64,000 nt of DNA from assembly GCF_028335745.1 (NCBI RefSeq), contig NZ_CP116477.1, forward strand, positions 620,001 to 684,000. Reading direction: 5' to 3'. How positions within the stretch are numbered: the stretch's first letter is position 1; each line of letters starts with the position of its first letter. Below are positions 48,869 through 57,991 of this stretch, piece by piece. This DNA is from Pectobacterium sp. A5351 (GTDB taxonomy: Bacteria; Pseudomonadota; Gammaproteobacteria; Enterobacterales; Enterobacteriaceae). The notes under the pieces are model-generated. The model worked only from the letters and a program-made list of their open reading frames with translations, was not told where the DNA came from and did not search any database. Made by a program: the position numbers and the translations under genes.

Positions 48869-49135
48869 ATGGAGATCGATAATAAATCACGCATTCATTG
48901 GGCATGCCGCCGTGGTATGCGCGAACTGGATATCGCGATCATGCCGTTTTTTGAGCATGACTATGACACACTCAGTGACAGCGATAAGCGCACGTTTGTA
49001 CGCCTGTTACAAAGCGACGATCCCGATTTATTTAACTGGCTGATGAACCACGGTGAGCCGAAAGACGGAGAGCTGAAACGCATGATTTCTCTTATTCAGA
49101 CGCGAAATAAAGATCGTGGCCCAGTGGCAATGTGA
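48869..49135 (+). CDS. sdhE: Succinate dehydrogenase FAD assembly factor SdhE
   Basis: Small protein that promotes covalent flavinylation of SdhA and FrdA. 88 residues. The essential RGxxE motif is '[16 protein letters not shown]', with '[10 protein letters not shown]' and '[12 protein letters not shown]'. Overlaps cptA by 20 bases; the sdhE-ygfX pair is conserved. Confidence 0.97.
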   Translation: MEIDNKSRIHWACRRGMRELDIAIMPFFEHDYDTLSDSDKRTFVRLLQSDDPDLFNWLMNHGEPKDGELKRMISLIQTRNKDRGPVAM

Positions 49136-49529
49136 TCTTCGCGTTTCCTGGCGCATGCAACTGTTGTCATTGGTTGTGCATGGCCTCTTAGTATTGCTCA
49201 TTCTTCTGGCACCGTGGCCGGACGGCTATGCTTGGCTGTGGCTGTGCCTGGTCACGATGGTGATGTTCGGTTTTATCCGTAGCCAAAGGAATATCAAATC
49301 CCGACAGGGGGAAATCGTTCTGCTCAGCGAAACGACCCTGAACTGGCGGCAGCAGGAATGGCAGATCGTCAAACGACCGTGGTTGCTGAAAAATGGCGTG
49401 TTGCTGTCATTGCAGACCGTTAACGGTAAAGACAGACAACAGCTTTGGCTGGCATCGGACAGTATGGGCAATGACGAGTGGCGTCATCTGCGTCAGCTTC
49501 TTTTGCAGCAGAAATACTGGGCGAGATAG
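49116..49529 (+). CDS. cptA: Membrane protein YgfX / CptA
   Basis: Small inner-membrane protein, 137 residues, two N-terminal spans ('[20 protein letters not shown]', '[16 protein letters not shown]') and a cytoplasmic domain '[21 protein letters not shown]'. It starts at GTG 49116 inside sdhE, so it is coupled to it. Described in E. coli as a toxin of an atypical TA pair acting on MreB/FtsZ, and in Serratia as an SdhE-linked factor; the TA role is debated. Confidence 0.92.
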   Translation: MAQWQCDLRVSWRMQLLSLVVHGLLVLLILLAPWPDGYAWLWLCLVTMVMFGFIRSQRNIKSRQGEIVLLSETTLNWRQQEWQIVKRPWLLKNGVLLSLQTVNGKDRQQLWLASDSMGNDEWRHLRQLLLQQKYWAR

Positions 49530-49597
49530 TCGCGCGTTAGAGATATTTTTTATTTGGTCATCGTCTGGCCGTACTTTGAAATTGATTGGATATACTG

Positions 49598-50533
49598 ATG
49601 ACTAAGCTCGCAGTGCAAAAAAATGGTCTGCATCCTCGTAATCGCCATCGCGATCGTTATGATTTTCCCGCGCTCAAACAGAGCTATCCTGCGCTGACTC
49701 CGTTTGTCACGGTGAATGCCTACGGCGATGAGTCAGTGGACTTTGCCAATCCCGAAGCGGTGAAAGCGCTGAATCAGGCGCTGTTGCAGCATTTTTATCA
49801 GATTGAACACTGGACGATTCCGTACGGTTTTCTGTGCCCGCCGATTCCAGGCCGTGCCGACTATATTCACCATCTGGCTGACTTGCTGGCGGAAGATAAC
49901 CGCTCGGTGGTACCACGCGAGGCTTCCGTGCTGGATATCGGCTGCGGCGCTAACTGCATTTATCCGCTGATTGGGTATCGCGAATACGGCTGGCGTTTTA
50001 CCGGCAGCGAAATTAATCCACTCGCAATGAAAGCGGCCAATCAGACGATTGAGGCGAATCCCGGTTTGAATCGCGCGATTCGCCTGCGTCGTCAGAAAAG
50101 CAGCAAAGCGATACTCGCGGGTATTATTCACAAGAACGACACGTTTGATGCGGTCATGTGTAATCCACCGTTCCACGCTTCCGCTGAGGATGCGCGTCAG
50201 GGAACGCAGCGCAAACTGCATAATCTGGGGCTGGATAAGCGCTCACCGCTGAATTTCGGCGGCCAGCAGGATGAGCTGTGGTGTGAGGGTGGCGAGTCGG
50301 CGTTTATTGGCCAGATGATCAAAGAGAGCGCCGGTTTTGCCCGTCAGTGCCTGTGGTTTACGTCGCTGGTGTCGCGCAAAGAGAACCTGCCGGAGATTTA
50401 TCGCGCACTGGAAGCGGTTGATGCGGAAAAGGTCAGAACCATCGAGATGGCGCAAGGCCAGAAGCAAAGCCGATTTGTCGCGTGGAGTTTCCTTGATACT
50501 ACCGCGCGTACCCGCTGGTTACAAAAGCGCTAA
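49598..50533 (+). CDS. rlmF: 23S rRNA (adenine1618-N6)-methyltransferase
   Basis: Methylates A1618 of 23S rRNA. The start is ATG 49598 ([20 protein letters not shown]); an in-frame TTG 12 bases upstream is less likely. 311 residues. SAM motif '[16 protein letters not shown]', catalytic '[19 protein letters not shown]', and '[12 protein letters not shown]'. Confidence 0.95.
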   Translation: MTKLAVQKNGLHPRNRHRDRYDFPALKQSYPALTPFVTVNAYGDESVDFANPEAVKALNQALLQHFYQIEHWTIPYGFLCPPIPGRADYIHHLADLLAEDNRSVVPREASVLDIGCGANCIYPLIGYREYGWRFTGSEINPLAMKAANQTIEANPGLNRAIRLRRQKSSKAILAGIIHKNDTFDAVMCNPPFHASAEDARQGTQRKLHNLGLDKRSPLNFGGQQDELWCEGGESAFIGQMIKESAGFARQCLWFTSLVSRKENLPEIYRALEAVDAEKVRTIEMAQGQKQSRFVAWSFLDTTARTRWLQKR

Positions 50534-50548
50534 GCCACTTCAACGAAT

Positions 50549-50575
50549 GCGGATACCCGTAACAAAGGTATCCGC
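50549..50575. terminator. Hairpin between converging rlmF and lipoprotein gene
   Basis: GCGGATACC / GGTATCCGC, perfect 9-bp stem with a 9-base loop between two converging genes. No clear T tract, so termination is likely but unproven. Confidence 0.55.
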
Positions 50576-50582
50576 GCACGTG

Positions 50583-50906
50583 TTATTCGACGGTAACCGT
50601 ATCCGGTTCCTGCTGGGTCACCTTCAACGATGTTCCCTGAATCGCCATAAACACCGCTTCCCGTCGGGTCAGATAGCCTTTGACGGGATGCGGTTTAATC
50701 GCGCCCGTCAGCGCAGTATCGGTGATAATGCCACAGCCCGTTGCGTGTGCGATTTGCTGTGCCGTCTCATCAAACCTTGAAAAATCGATAGCATAATATT
50801 GTGGGACATCGCATTTGCCGCCCAGATTTCTGGCGTATTGCTGCGTGCCTGTTTGAGTACAACCTGCAAGCAACAACCCCGCGACCGCTATGAGTAACCT
50901 TTTCAT
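50583..50906 (-). CDS. Small lipoprotein made of a lone STN-like domain
   Basis: 107 residues; signal peptide with lipobox LLAGC (Cys16). After a short linker, 'IDFSRFDETAQQIAHATGCG', 'TGAIKPHPVKGYLTRREAVFMAIQGTSLKVT' follow the pattern of the secretin/TonB short N-terminal (STN) domain, which normally sits at the front of larger outer-membrane proteins. The start is ATG 50906, 28 bases downstream of fldB and on the same strand, so probably cotranscribed. Function unknown; the domain call is from pattern memory. Confidence 0.72.
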   Translation of the reverse strand: MKRLLIAVAGLLLAGCTQTGTQQYARNLGGKCDVPQYYAIDFSRFDETAQQIAHATGCGIITDTALTGAIKPHPVKGYLTRREAVFMAIQGTSLKVTQQEPDTVTVE

Positions 50907-50934
50907 CGTGCTTACCTCTGTTGAGTCGTACTTT

Positions 50935-51453
50935 TTACAGTAATGACGCCATTTCTTGCAGGATCTGTTCGCACCACTGTTCCAGACGTTCATCGCTGAG
51001 ATCGTATTGGTTCACTTCGTCCAGCGCCAGCCCGACAAAGTGTTTTCCGTCAGCGGCCAGTGGCTTTGGGCTGATGAAATCATAGCCTTCTGTCGGCCAG
51101 TACCCAATGAATGTGACACCCAGCGGCAGCAGTTGTTCATGCAGCATGCCCAGCGCATCAAGGAACCATTCGCTGTAGCCAAGCTGGTCGCCCATGCCGT
51201 AGAGCGCCACCACTTTTCCTTTAAGGTTTAGCGTCGCTAATTGATCCCAGATGTTCTCCCAGTCTTCCTGAATCTCACCGAAATCCCAGGTTGGGATGCC
51301 GAGAATCAACGTACTGTAGTCTTCCATACGCTGAGGTTCGACATCCTTAATGTTGTGCAGATCTACCAGTTCTTCACCCAGAATGTCGCGAATTTTTTCC
51401 GCCGCCATTTCGGTGTAGCAGGTGCTTGAGCCGTAAAACAGACCGATTTTCAT
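50935..51453 (-). CDS. fldB: Flavodoxin 2
   Basis: FMN-binding electron carrier, 172 residues. FMN phosphate loop '[18 protein letters not shown]', then '[19 protein letters not shown]' and '[21 protein letters not shown]'. In E. coli fldB is SoxRS-induced; no Sox box was identified here. xerD lies beyond one intervening gene (in E. coli fldB and xerD are adjacent and divergent). Confidence 0.95.
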   Translation of the reverse strand: MKIGLFYGSSTCYTEMAAEKIRDILGEELVDLHNIKDVEPQRMEDYSTLILGIPTWDFGEIQEDWENIWDQLATLNLKGKVVALYGMGDQLGYSEWFLDALGMLHEQLLPLGVTFIGYWPTEGYDFISPKPLAADGKHFVGLALDEVNQYDLSDERLEQWCEQILQEMASLL

Positions 51454-51582
51454 AGTGAGTGCTTATAAACAATTTTTATCAGTAAGGGCATGTTCGCTTC
51501 AGGCCACAGAGATAACGTGGCGGGCGAATGATGCCGCAGGATGTCGGTATTCTAAAAGGAGAACAGGAGTAAGGAAAGGTGC

Positions 51583-51604
51583 AGTGAGGGCCAAGGCCCT
51601 CACT
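51583..51604 (-). terminator. Terminator-like hairpin after the yhjE-like gene
   Basis: AGTGAGGGCC-AA-GGCCCTCACT, a near-perfect GC-rich palindrome 11 bases past the stop. On the minus strand GCACCTTTCCTTACTCC follows, a weak T-rich tail. Confidence 0.65.
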
Positions 51605-51614
51605 GAGGAGACGT

Positions 51615-52940
51615 TTATCCCAGAGACTGGTGACGTGTTTCTCTGGTCGCCAGCAGGGCAATCAGCGTCAGTGACGCCATAGCGGCCAGATAAACACCGA
51701 CGTAGAACAGGCCGTAGTTAGCCGTCAGCCACGCTGCGATATAGGGGGCGACCGATGCACCCAGAATTGACGAGACGTTATAGGAGAATGATGCGCCGGT
51801 GTAGCGCACTTCCGTCGGGAACAGCTCTGGCAGCAGGGCGCCCATTGGGCCGAACGTCAGCCCCATGATGCTCAGACCCAGCACCAGAAAGCCCATTACC
51901 AGCGCCTGATTACCTGAGCCGAGCATGTAAGGGAACAGCATAGCGAAGACGATCATGAGGCAGGTGATGGTAATCATGGTCTTGCGGCGGCCAAAAGCAT
52001 CAGCCAGATAGCCTGCGACCGGCACCATCAGACCAAAGCCGATCACCGCAATCATCAGCATCAATAGGAAGCTGTTACGCGAGAAGCCAAGCCCCTTAGG
52101 TTCTGGCGTCGTTCCGTACGTCATGGAGTAAACGGTCATGATATAGAACAGCGTGTAGGTCGCCAGCATGATGAAGGTGCCGAGGATTGTGACTTTCATA
52201 TGCTTGCTAAGCAGCGTTCCCAGCGGCATACGCACTTGTTTGCCAGCTTTGACCGCTTTGGTAAAGACTGGGGCTTCATGCAGAGAGATACGGACATACA
52301 GGCCAACCAGCACCAGTGCGGCGGACGCGACGAACGGCACGCGCCAGCCCCAGGTCATGAACTGCTCTTCCGTCAGCAGCCAGGACAACAGCAGGAAGGT
52401 ACCGTTCGCGAAGAAGAAGCCAATCGGTGCGCCAAGCTGGGGGAACGACCCGTACAGCGCACGTTTATGGGAGGGGGCATTTTCGGTCGCCAGCAGCGCC
52501 GCGCCGCCCCATTCACCACCCAGCCCCAGCCCCTGACCGAAGCGCGCCAGTGCCAGCAGAATCGGTGCAAAAATCCCAATGGTTTCGTAGGTCGGTAACA
52601 GCCCAATCAGAACGGTTGAAACCCCCATGGTCAGCAGAGAAGCGACCAGCGTAACTTTACGTCCGACACGGTCACCGAAGTGACCGAAGACTGCCGAACC
52701 GATAGGGCGGGCGACAAAGGCAATCGCAAAGGTCGCTAGCGACTGTAGCGTCGCGGCCGTCGGGTCGCCCTGTGGGAAGAAAATGTGCGGGAAAACCAAC
52801 ACCGCAGCAGTGGCATAGATATAAAAATCGAAAAATTCGATAGCGGTGCCAATGAGTGACGCAACAATCACTTTGTTGCGTGAGTTTACGGGTGGGGTTT
52901 CCGCTTCGGCATCGAGAGTGGGAGTGACGGTGGCTTGCAT
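51615..52940 (-). CDS. yhjE: MFS transporter, metabolite:H+ symporter family (YhjE-like)
   Basis: Inner-membrane transporter with 12 predicted spans, 441 residues, nearly collinear with E. coli YhjE as I recall it. Family motifs: 'GTAIEFFDFYIYATAAVLVFP', 'GHFGDRVGRKVTL', 'GLGLGGEWGGAALLATENAP', and 'PELFPTEVRYTGASFSYN'. Substrate unknown; relatives carry shikimate, proline/betaine or alpha-ketoglutarate. It is inserted between fldB and xerD, which are neighbours in E. coli. Confidence 0.92.
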   Translation of the reverse strand: MQATVTPTLDAEAETPPVNSRNKVIVASLIGTAIEFFDFYIYATAAVLVFPHIFFPQGDPTAATLQSLATFAIAFVARPIGSAVFGHFGDRVGRKVTLVASLLTMGVSTVLIGLLPTYETIGIFAPILLALARFGQGLGLGGEWGGAALLATENAPSHKRALYGSFPQLGAPIGFFFANGTFLLLSWLLTEEQFMTWGWRVPFVASAALVLVGLYVRISLHEAPVFTKAVKAGKQVRMPLGTLLSKHMKVTILGTFIMLATYTLFYIMTVYSMTYGTTPEPKGLGFSRNSFLLMLMIAVIGFGLMVPVAGYLADAFGRRKTMITITCLMIVFAMLFPYMLGSGNQALVMGFLVLGLSIMGLTFGPMGALLPELFPTEVRYTGASFSYNVSSILGASVAPYIAAWLTANYGLFYVGVYLAAMASLTLIALLATRETRHQSLG

Positions 52941-53251
52941 AATGTTTCTTTATTTTAACAACACGAACAGCCATTCTACGCACAGAAAAATTGGCTTTTC
53001 AACGTTGATTGAGTAAGGGCAATGCCAGTCGGCACGCGGCTTCAAGGAGCCTGTTCCGATATATTATCGATACATAAAATATAATGTGCCACAGCCTGAT
53101 TTTTGCCGGAGAATGTTATGGCGATGTTGAAGTTCACGGAATATGTGAGATCGCACACAATTCTGTTTGCGTGAGAATACGGTCTTGATGAAGATGTAAA
53201 GTCGCCGCTTCATCGGCATAATATTGCCAATCAGTGAAGAGGGACACGGCG
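52941..53251. other. Non-coding interval yhjE-like / xerD with a possible tiny frame
   Basis: 311 bases between divergent genes. A TATAAT at 53080-53085 and a 18-codon frame at 53118-53174 (GGAG then MAMLKFTEYV...) are the only notable items. The tiny frame may be chance; it has a good ribosome site but no homologue I know. Confidence 0.3.
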
Positions 53252-54151
53252 ATGCAAGAACACGATCAGGCACTTATCGAGCAGTTTCTCGATGCGCTGT
53301 GGCTGGAAAGAAATCTGGCCGAGAATACGCTGGCGTCTTATCGGTTGGATTTGCGAACGCTCGCGGAGTGGCTTGCACATCATGATAACGGCTTATTGCA
53401 GGCGCAGGCGCTCGATCTTCAGGCATTTCTCGCCGATAGGGTTGATGGCGGCTACAAGGCGACCAGTTCAGCCCGTTTGTTGAGCGCGATGCGTCGCTTC
53501 TTCCAGTACCTTTATCGGGAAAAGCGGCGCAGCGACGATCCCAGCGCGGTGCTATCGTCCCCGAAACTGCCGCAGCGTTTGCCCAAAGATTTGAGCGAGG
53601 CGCAGGTGGATGCGTTGCTCAACGCGCCAAGCATTGAACAACCGCTGGAATTACGCGATAAGGCCATGCTTGAGGTATTGTATGCGACGGGGCTGCGTGT
53701 TTCCGAACTGGTCGGTTTGACGATGAGTGATGTCAGCCTGCGGCAGGGCGTGGTACGCGTGCTGGGAAAAGGCAATAAAGAACGACTGGTGCCGCTTGGT
53801 GAAGAAGCGGTGTATTGGATCGAGTATTATCTGGAACATGGTCGCCCGTGGCTGCTGAATGGGCAAACGCTGGATGTGCTGTTTCCCAGCAACCGCGCCC
53901 GGCAAATGACGCGCCAGACGTTCTGGCACCGCATCAAGTATTATGCGGTACTGGCGTCGATTGATAGCGAAAAGCTCTCGCCGCACGTCTTACGACACGC
54001 GTTTGCTACCCATTTATTGAACCACGGCGCGGATTTACGGGTCGTACAGATGCTCTTGGGGCATAGCGATCTTTCCACGACGCAGATTTACACCCATGTG
54101 GCGACGGAGCGGCTGAAGCAGCTGCATCAGCAGCACCATCCGCGCGCGTAG
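53252..54151 (+). CDS. xerD: Tyrosine recombinase XerD
   Basis: With XerC resolves chromosome dimers at dif under FtsK control. The start is ATG 53252 (MQEHDQALIEQFLDALW), after GAAGAGGG; the in-frame GTG 18 bases upstream overlaps that ribosome site. 299 residues. Catalytic residues: Arg in 'ATGLRVSELVGL', Lys in 'GKGNKERLVP', 'HVLRHAFATHLL', His in 'LLGHSDLSTTQIY' and the nucleophile Tyr there. First of the conserved xerD-dsbC-recJ-prfB-lysS series. Confidence 0.97.
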   Translation: MQEHDQALIEQFLDALWLERNLAENTLASYRLDLRTLAEWLAHHDNGLLQAQALDLQAFLADRVDGGYKATSSARLLSAMRRFFQYLYREKRRSDDPSAVLSSPKLPQRLPKDLSEAQVDALLNAPSIEQPLELRDKAMLEVLYATGLRVSELVGLTMSDVSLRQGVVRVLGKGNKERLVPLGEEAVYWIEYYLEHGRPWLLNGQTLDVLFPSNRARQMTRQTFWHRIKYYAVLASIDSEKLSPHVLRHAFATHLLNHGADLRVVQMLLGHSDLSTTQIYTHVATERLKQLHQQHHPRA

Positions 54152-54291
54152 GGATAGCGTAACCAATCGAGTCATTATACAGAGTAACAGGATGTTATCT
54201 GGCTGGCGGGATTTCCCGCTTACTATCACGGCGCATCGTTGTCACAAGCGATTTGCTGCGGACAATGTTGCGAAAACACAGGATTGATGAA

Positions 54292-55008
54292 ATGAAAAAA
54301 GGGTTATTACTGCTTTCTTTACTGGTCGCGACGGCAACCAATTTTGCCCACGCCGATGATGCCGCGATCAAACAGACGTTGACGCGTCTGGATATGCAGG
54401 GGGCGGAAATCCTGCCTTCGCCGATGGCGGGCATGAAAACGGTGATTACCGACAGCGGCGTGCTGTACATCAGTGAAGACGGCAAGCATTTGCTGCAAGG
54501 TCCGCTTTATGACGTGAGCGGCACCATGCCAGTCAACACCACCAATAAGATCCTGATCGGCAAGATGGATGCGCTACAGGAACAGATGATTGTGTATAAA
54601 GCCGCACAGGAAAAACACGTTATTACCGTTTTCACTGACATTACCTGCGGCTATTGCCACAAATTGCATGAGCAGATGAAAGATTACAACGCGCTGGGCA
54701 TTACCGTGCGCTATCTGGCTTTCCCGCGTCAGGGTATGAAATCGCCAGCCGCGAAAGATATGCAGTCCATCTGGTGCGTGGCCGATCGCAATAAAGCGTT
54801 TGATAGCGCGATGAAGGGTGACGCGATTTCGCCAGCAACGTGTAAAACCGATATCGCCGCGCATTATCAACTGGGCATTCAGTTTGGCGTGCAGGGGACT
54901 CCCGCCATTGTGCTGCAAGACGGTTTGGTTGTGCCGGGATACCAAGGGCCGAAAGAAATGCTGGCGATGCTGGAAGCACATAAAGCCTCCAAGAAAACCG
55001 GCGGTTAA
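54292..55008 (+). CDS. dsbC: Thiol:disulfide interchange protein DsbC
   Basis: Periplasmic disulfide isomerase, V-shaped dimer. The start is ATG 54292 (MKKGLLLLSLLVATATNFAHA, signal cleaved after residue 21); 238 residues. Active site CGYC in 'TDITCGYCHKLHEQM', second structural disulfide Cys in 'IWCVADRNKAF' and 'SPATCKTD', cis-Pro in 'VQGTPAIVL'. Confidence 0.97.
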   Translation: MKKGLLLLSLLVATATNFAHADDAAIKQTLTRLDMQGAEILPSPMAGMKTVITDSGVLYISEDGKHLLQGPLYDVSGTMPVNTTNKILIGKMDALQEQMIVYKAAQEKHVITVFTDITCGYCHKLHEQMKDYNALGITVRYLAFPRQGMKSPAAKDMQSIWCVADRNKAFDSAMKGDAISPATCKTDIAAHYQLGIQFGVQGTPAIVLQDGLVVPGYQGPKEMLAMLEAHKASKKTGG

Positions 55009-55014
55009 TGCTAC

Positions 55015-56778
55015 GTGGATATGATTACCCAACTCCGTCGGCGTCCGCTGGCGGAGGACATTGATTTACCCGACACCGTTCCGCCTTTGCTGCGCCGCCT
55101 CTATGCACAGCGCGGCGTGAAAGGTGCGCAGGAGCTGGAACGTAGCCTGAGCGGTTTGCTCAATTACCGGTTGTTAAGCGGGATTGATAAAGCGGTCGAT
55201 TTGCTGCAACAGACGCTGGCCGAGAAGCGCTGCATGGTCATCGTCGGCGATTTTGATGCCGATGGTGCTACCAGCACCGCGCTCACCGTATTAGCGCTGC
55301 GCAGTATGGGCGGCGTGAACGTGAAATATCTGGTGCCGAACCGTTTTGAAAACGGCTACGGGCTCAGCCCGGAAGTGGTGGCGCAGGCCGCCGCGCTGGG
55401 TGCTGAAGTGATTGTGACCGTGGATAACGGGATCTCTTCTCTCGCGGGGGTCGAGGATGCTCATCGGCGTGGTATTGCCGTGCTGGTGACCGATCACCAC
55501 CTGCCGGGTGAAATTCTGCCTGACGCTGACGCCATGATTAATCCCAATCTGCCCGACTGTCAGTTTCCCTCCAAGGCACTGGCTGGCGTAGGCGTCGCGT
55601 TTTACCTGATGATGGCGTTGTTCGTGCGCCTGCGTGATAGTGACTGGTTTACACAACCCTTTTTTACTCAACAGGGGCTGGCGAAACCGAATCTCACCGA
55701 ATTACTGGATTTAGTGGCGCTGGGCACGGTCGCTGACGTGGTGCCGCTGGATGCCAACAACCGGATTCTGGTCGCGCAGGGGCTAAATCGCATTCGTGCA
55801 GGCGAATGTCGTCCGGGTATTCGGGCGCTGCTGGAAGTGGCGAACCGCGATGCCAGTCAACTGGTCTCCAGCGATTTAGGCTTTGCGTTAGGCCCACGGC
55901 TGAACGCCGCCGGGCGATTACATGACATGAAAATCGGTGTCGAGTTGCTGCTCAGCGATGACATCGTACAAGCACGTATCCTTGCCAACGAACTGAATGA
56001 CATGAATCAGGACCGGCGGGAGATCGAACAAGGGATGCAGGCAGAAGCGCTGCGCCTGTGTGAATCGCTGGAACGCACCCGTGATTCACTGCCTTACGGC
56101 CTGGCGATGTACCACCCGGAATGGCATCAGGGCGTTGTCGGTATTTTGGCGTCGCGTATTAAAGAACGTTTCCATCGCCCAGTGATTGCCTTTGCTCCCG
56201 CGGGCGACGGCATGCTGAAAGGGTCAGGGCGTTCCATTGCTGGCTTGCATCTGCGCGATGCGCTGGAACGGCTGGATACGCTGTATCCCGGAATGATACA
56301 GAAATTCGGCGGGCATGCGATGGCAGCAGGACTATCGTTGCATGAAGATCGGTTTGAGGATTTCCGTCAGCGCTTCGGCGAACTGGTTGGCGAATGGCTC
56401 GATCCGTCTCAGCTTGAAGGCGTCGTCTGGTCTGATGGTGAACTGCTGCTGCCGGAACTGGATTTGCTCTCAACGGCAGAAATGCTGCGCTACGCGGGGC
56501 CGTGGGGTCAGTCATTCCCTGAACCGACGTTCGATGGCTGCTTCCGTATTCTGCAACCTCGCCTACTCAAAGAGCGCCATTTGAAAGCGATGTTCGAACC
56601 GATTGGTGCAACAGGGAAGGTGCCGCTGTTAGATGGCATCGCGTTTAATGTCGATACCACCATTTGGCCGGATCCGAGCATTAAAGAAGTGGAAATGGTG
56701 TATCGGCTGGATATTAACGAGTTTCGCGGTAAACGTTCGGTGCAATTGATGATTCAACATTTGTGGCCGCGCGCGTGA
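55015..56778 (+). CDS. recJ: Single-stranded-DNA-specific 5'-3' exonuclease RecJ
   Basis: Recombination and repair nuclease of the DHH family. It starts with GTG 55015, since this places 'QLRRR' at the same distance as in E. coli RecJ (also GTG); ATG 55021 is the alternative. 587 residues. Motifs: 'VGDFDADGATSTAL', 'TVDNGISS', 'VTDHHLPGE', 'LGTVADVVPLD', 'GPRLNAAGRL', 'KGSGRS' and DHHA1 'FGGHAMAAGL'. Only 6 bases after dsbC. Confidence 0.96.
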   Translation: MDMITQLRRRPLAEDIDLPDTVPPLLRRLYAQRGVKGAQELERSLSGLLNYRLLSGIDKAVDLLQQTLAEKRCMVIVGDFDADGATSTALTVLALRSMGGVNVKYLVPNRFENGYGLSPEVVAQAAALGAEVIVTVDNGISSLAGVEDAHRRGIAVLVTDHHLPGEILPDADAMINPNLPDCQFPSKALAGVGVAFYLMMALFVRLRDSDWFTQPFFTQQGLAKPNLTELLDLVALGTVADVVPLDANNRILVAQGLNRIRAGECRPGIRALLEVANRDASQLVSSDLGFALGPRLNAAGRLHDMKIGVELLLSDDIVQARILANELNDMNQDRREIEQGMQAEALRLCESLERTRDSLPYGLAMYHPEWHQGVVGILASRIKERFHRPVIAFAPAGDGMLKGSGRSIAGLHLRDALERLDTLYPGMIQKFGGHAMAAGLSLHEDRFEDFRQRFGELVGEWLDPSQLEGVVWSDGELLLPELDLLSTAEMLRYAGPWGQSFPEPTFDGCFRILQPRLLKERHLKAMFEPIGATGKVPLLDGIAFNVDTTIWPDPSIKEVEMVYRLDINEFRGKRSVQLMIQHLWPRA

Positions 56779-56884
56779 ACGGAATACGGTGGGCAGAAAG
56801 TCTATAAACTGGGCGTTTTATCCGCTAGAATGGCGGGTTACATCATTCCGTTGTCAACGACTTAACGTAAGAATATAAAAAATC

Positions 56885-57983
56885 ATGTTTGAAATTAATC
56901 CGGTAAAAAACCGCATTCAGGATCTGTCTGAACGTAGCGCCGTTCTTAGGGGGTATCTTTGACTATGATGCCAAGAAAGAACGCCTTGAAGAAGTAAACG
57001 CCGAACTGGAACAGCCTGATGTCTGGAATGAGCCTGAACGTGCTCAGGCATTGGGAAAAGAACGCTCCTCGCTGGAAGCCATCGTAGACACTATCGATCA
57101 ACTGACTCAGGGTCTGGAAGATGTGGCTGGTCTGCTTGAGCTCGCGGTGGAAGAAGACGACGAAGACACCTTTAATGAGACGTCGGTAGAACTGGACGCG
57201 CTGGAAAATAAATTAGGCCAGCTCGAATTCCGCCGCATGTTCTCCGGCCAGTACGACAGTGCGGATTGCTACCTGGATATTCAGGCGGGTTCTGGCGGTA
57301 CGGAAGCGCAGGACTGGGCCAGCATGCTGGTGCGTATGTACCTGCGTTGGGCGGAAGCCAAAGGGTTTAAAACCGAAATTATTGAAGAGTCAGACGGTGA
57401 CGTGGCCGGTACGAAATCCGCCACCATCAAGATCATCGGTGACTATGCATTTGGCTGGCTGCGTACCGAAACCGGCGTACACCGTTTGGTGCGTAAGAGC
57501 CCGTTCGATTCCGGCGGCCGTCGCCACACCTCATTCAGCTCCGCGTTCGTCTACCCGGAAGTTGAGGACGATATCGATATCGAAATCAATCCGGCAGACC
57601 TGCGTATTGACGTTTACCGCGCATCCGGTGCGGGTGGTCAGCACGTTAACCGGACAGAATCTGCGGTGCGTATTACCCACATGCCTACCGGTATTGTCAC
57701 GCAGTGTCAGAACGACCGTTCCCAGCATAAAAACAAAGATCAGGCGATGAAACAGCTGAAAGCCAAGCTGTACGAGTTTGAGATGCAAAAGAAAAATGCT
57801 GAGAAACAGGCGATGGAAGACAACAAATCTGATATCGGCTGGGGCAGCCAGATTCGTTCCTATGTTCTGGATGATTCGCGCATCAAAGACTTACGTACCG
57901 GAGTGGAAACACGTAACACTCAGGCCGTACTGGATGGCGATCTGGACAAATTTATTGAAGCAAGTTTAAAAGCGGGGTTATAA
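56885..57983 (+). CDS. prfB: Peptide chain release factor 2, programmed +1 frameshift
   Basis: Recognises UAA and UGA stop codons. The gene starts at ATG 56885 ([17 protein letters not shown]), runs 25 codons to an in-frame TGA (56960-56962), then continues in the +1 frame from GAC 56961 to 57983. Total product 365 residues, the E. coli length. The anticodon-like tripeptide SPF is in '[16 protein letters not shown]' and the catalytic GGQ in '[14 protein letters not shown]'. The residue equivalent to E. coli position 246 is Ala, not the Thr of strain K-12. lysS starts 9 bases later. Confidence 0.98.
56948..56963 (+). promoter_or_regulatory. prfB autoregulatory +1 frameshift site
   Basis: AGGGGG internal Shine-Dalgarno, TAT spacer, slippery CTT followed by TGA and C: the classical RF2 recoding signal. 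Low RF2 lets ribosomes slip from CTT to the overlapping TTT and read GAC. Confidence 0.97.
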
Positions 57984-57991
57984 GAATTCAC

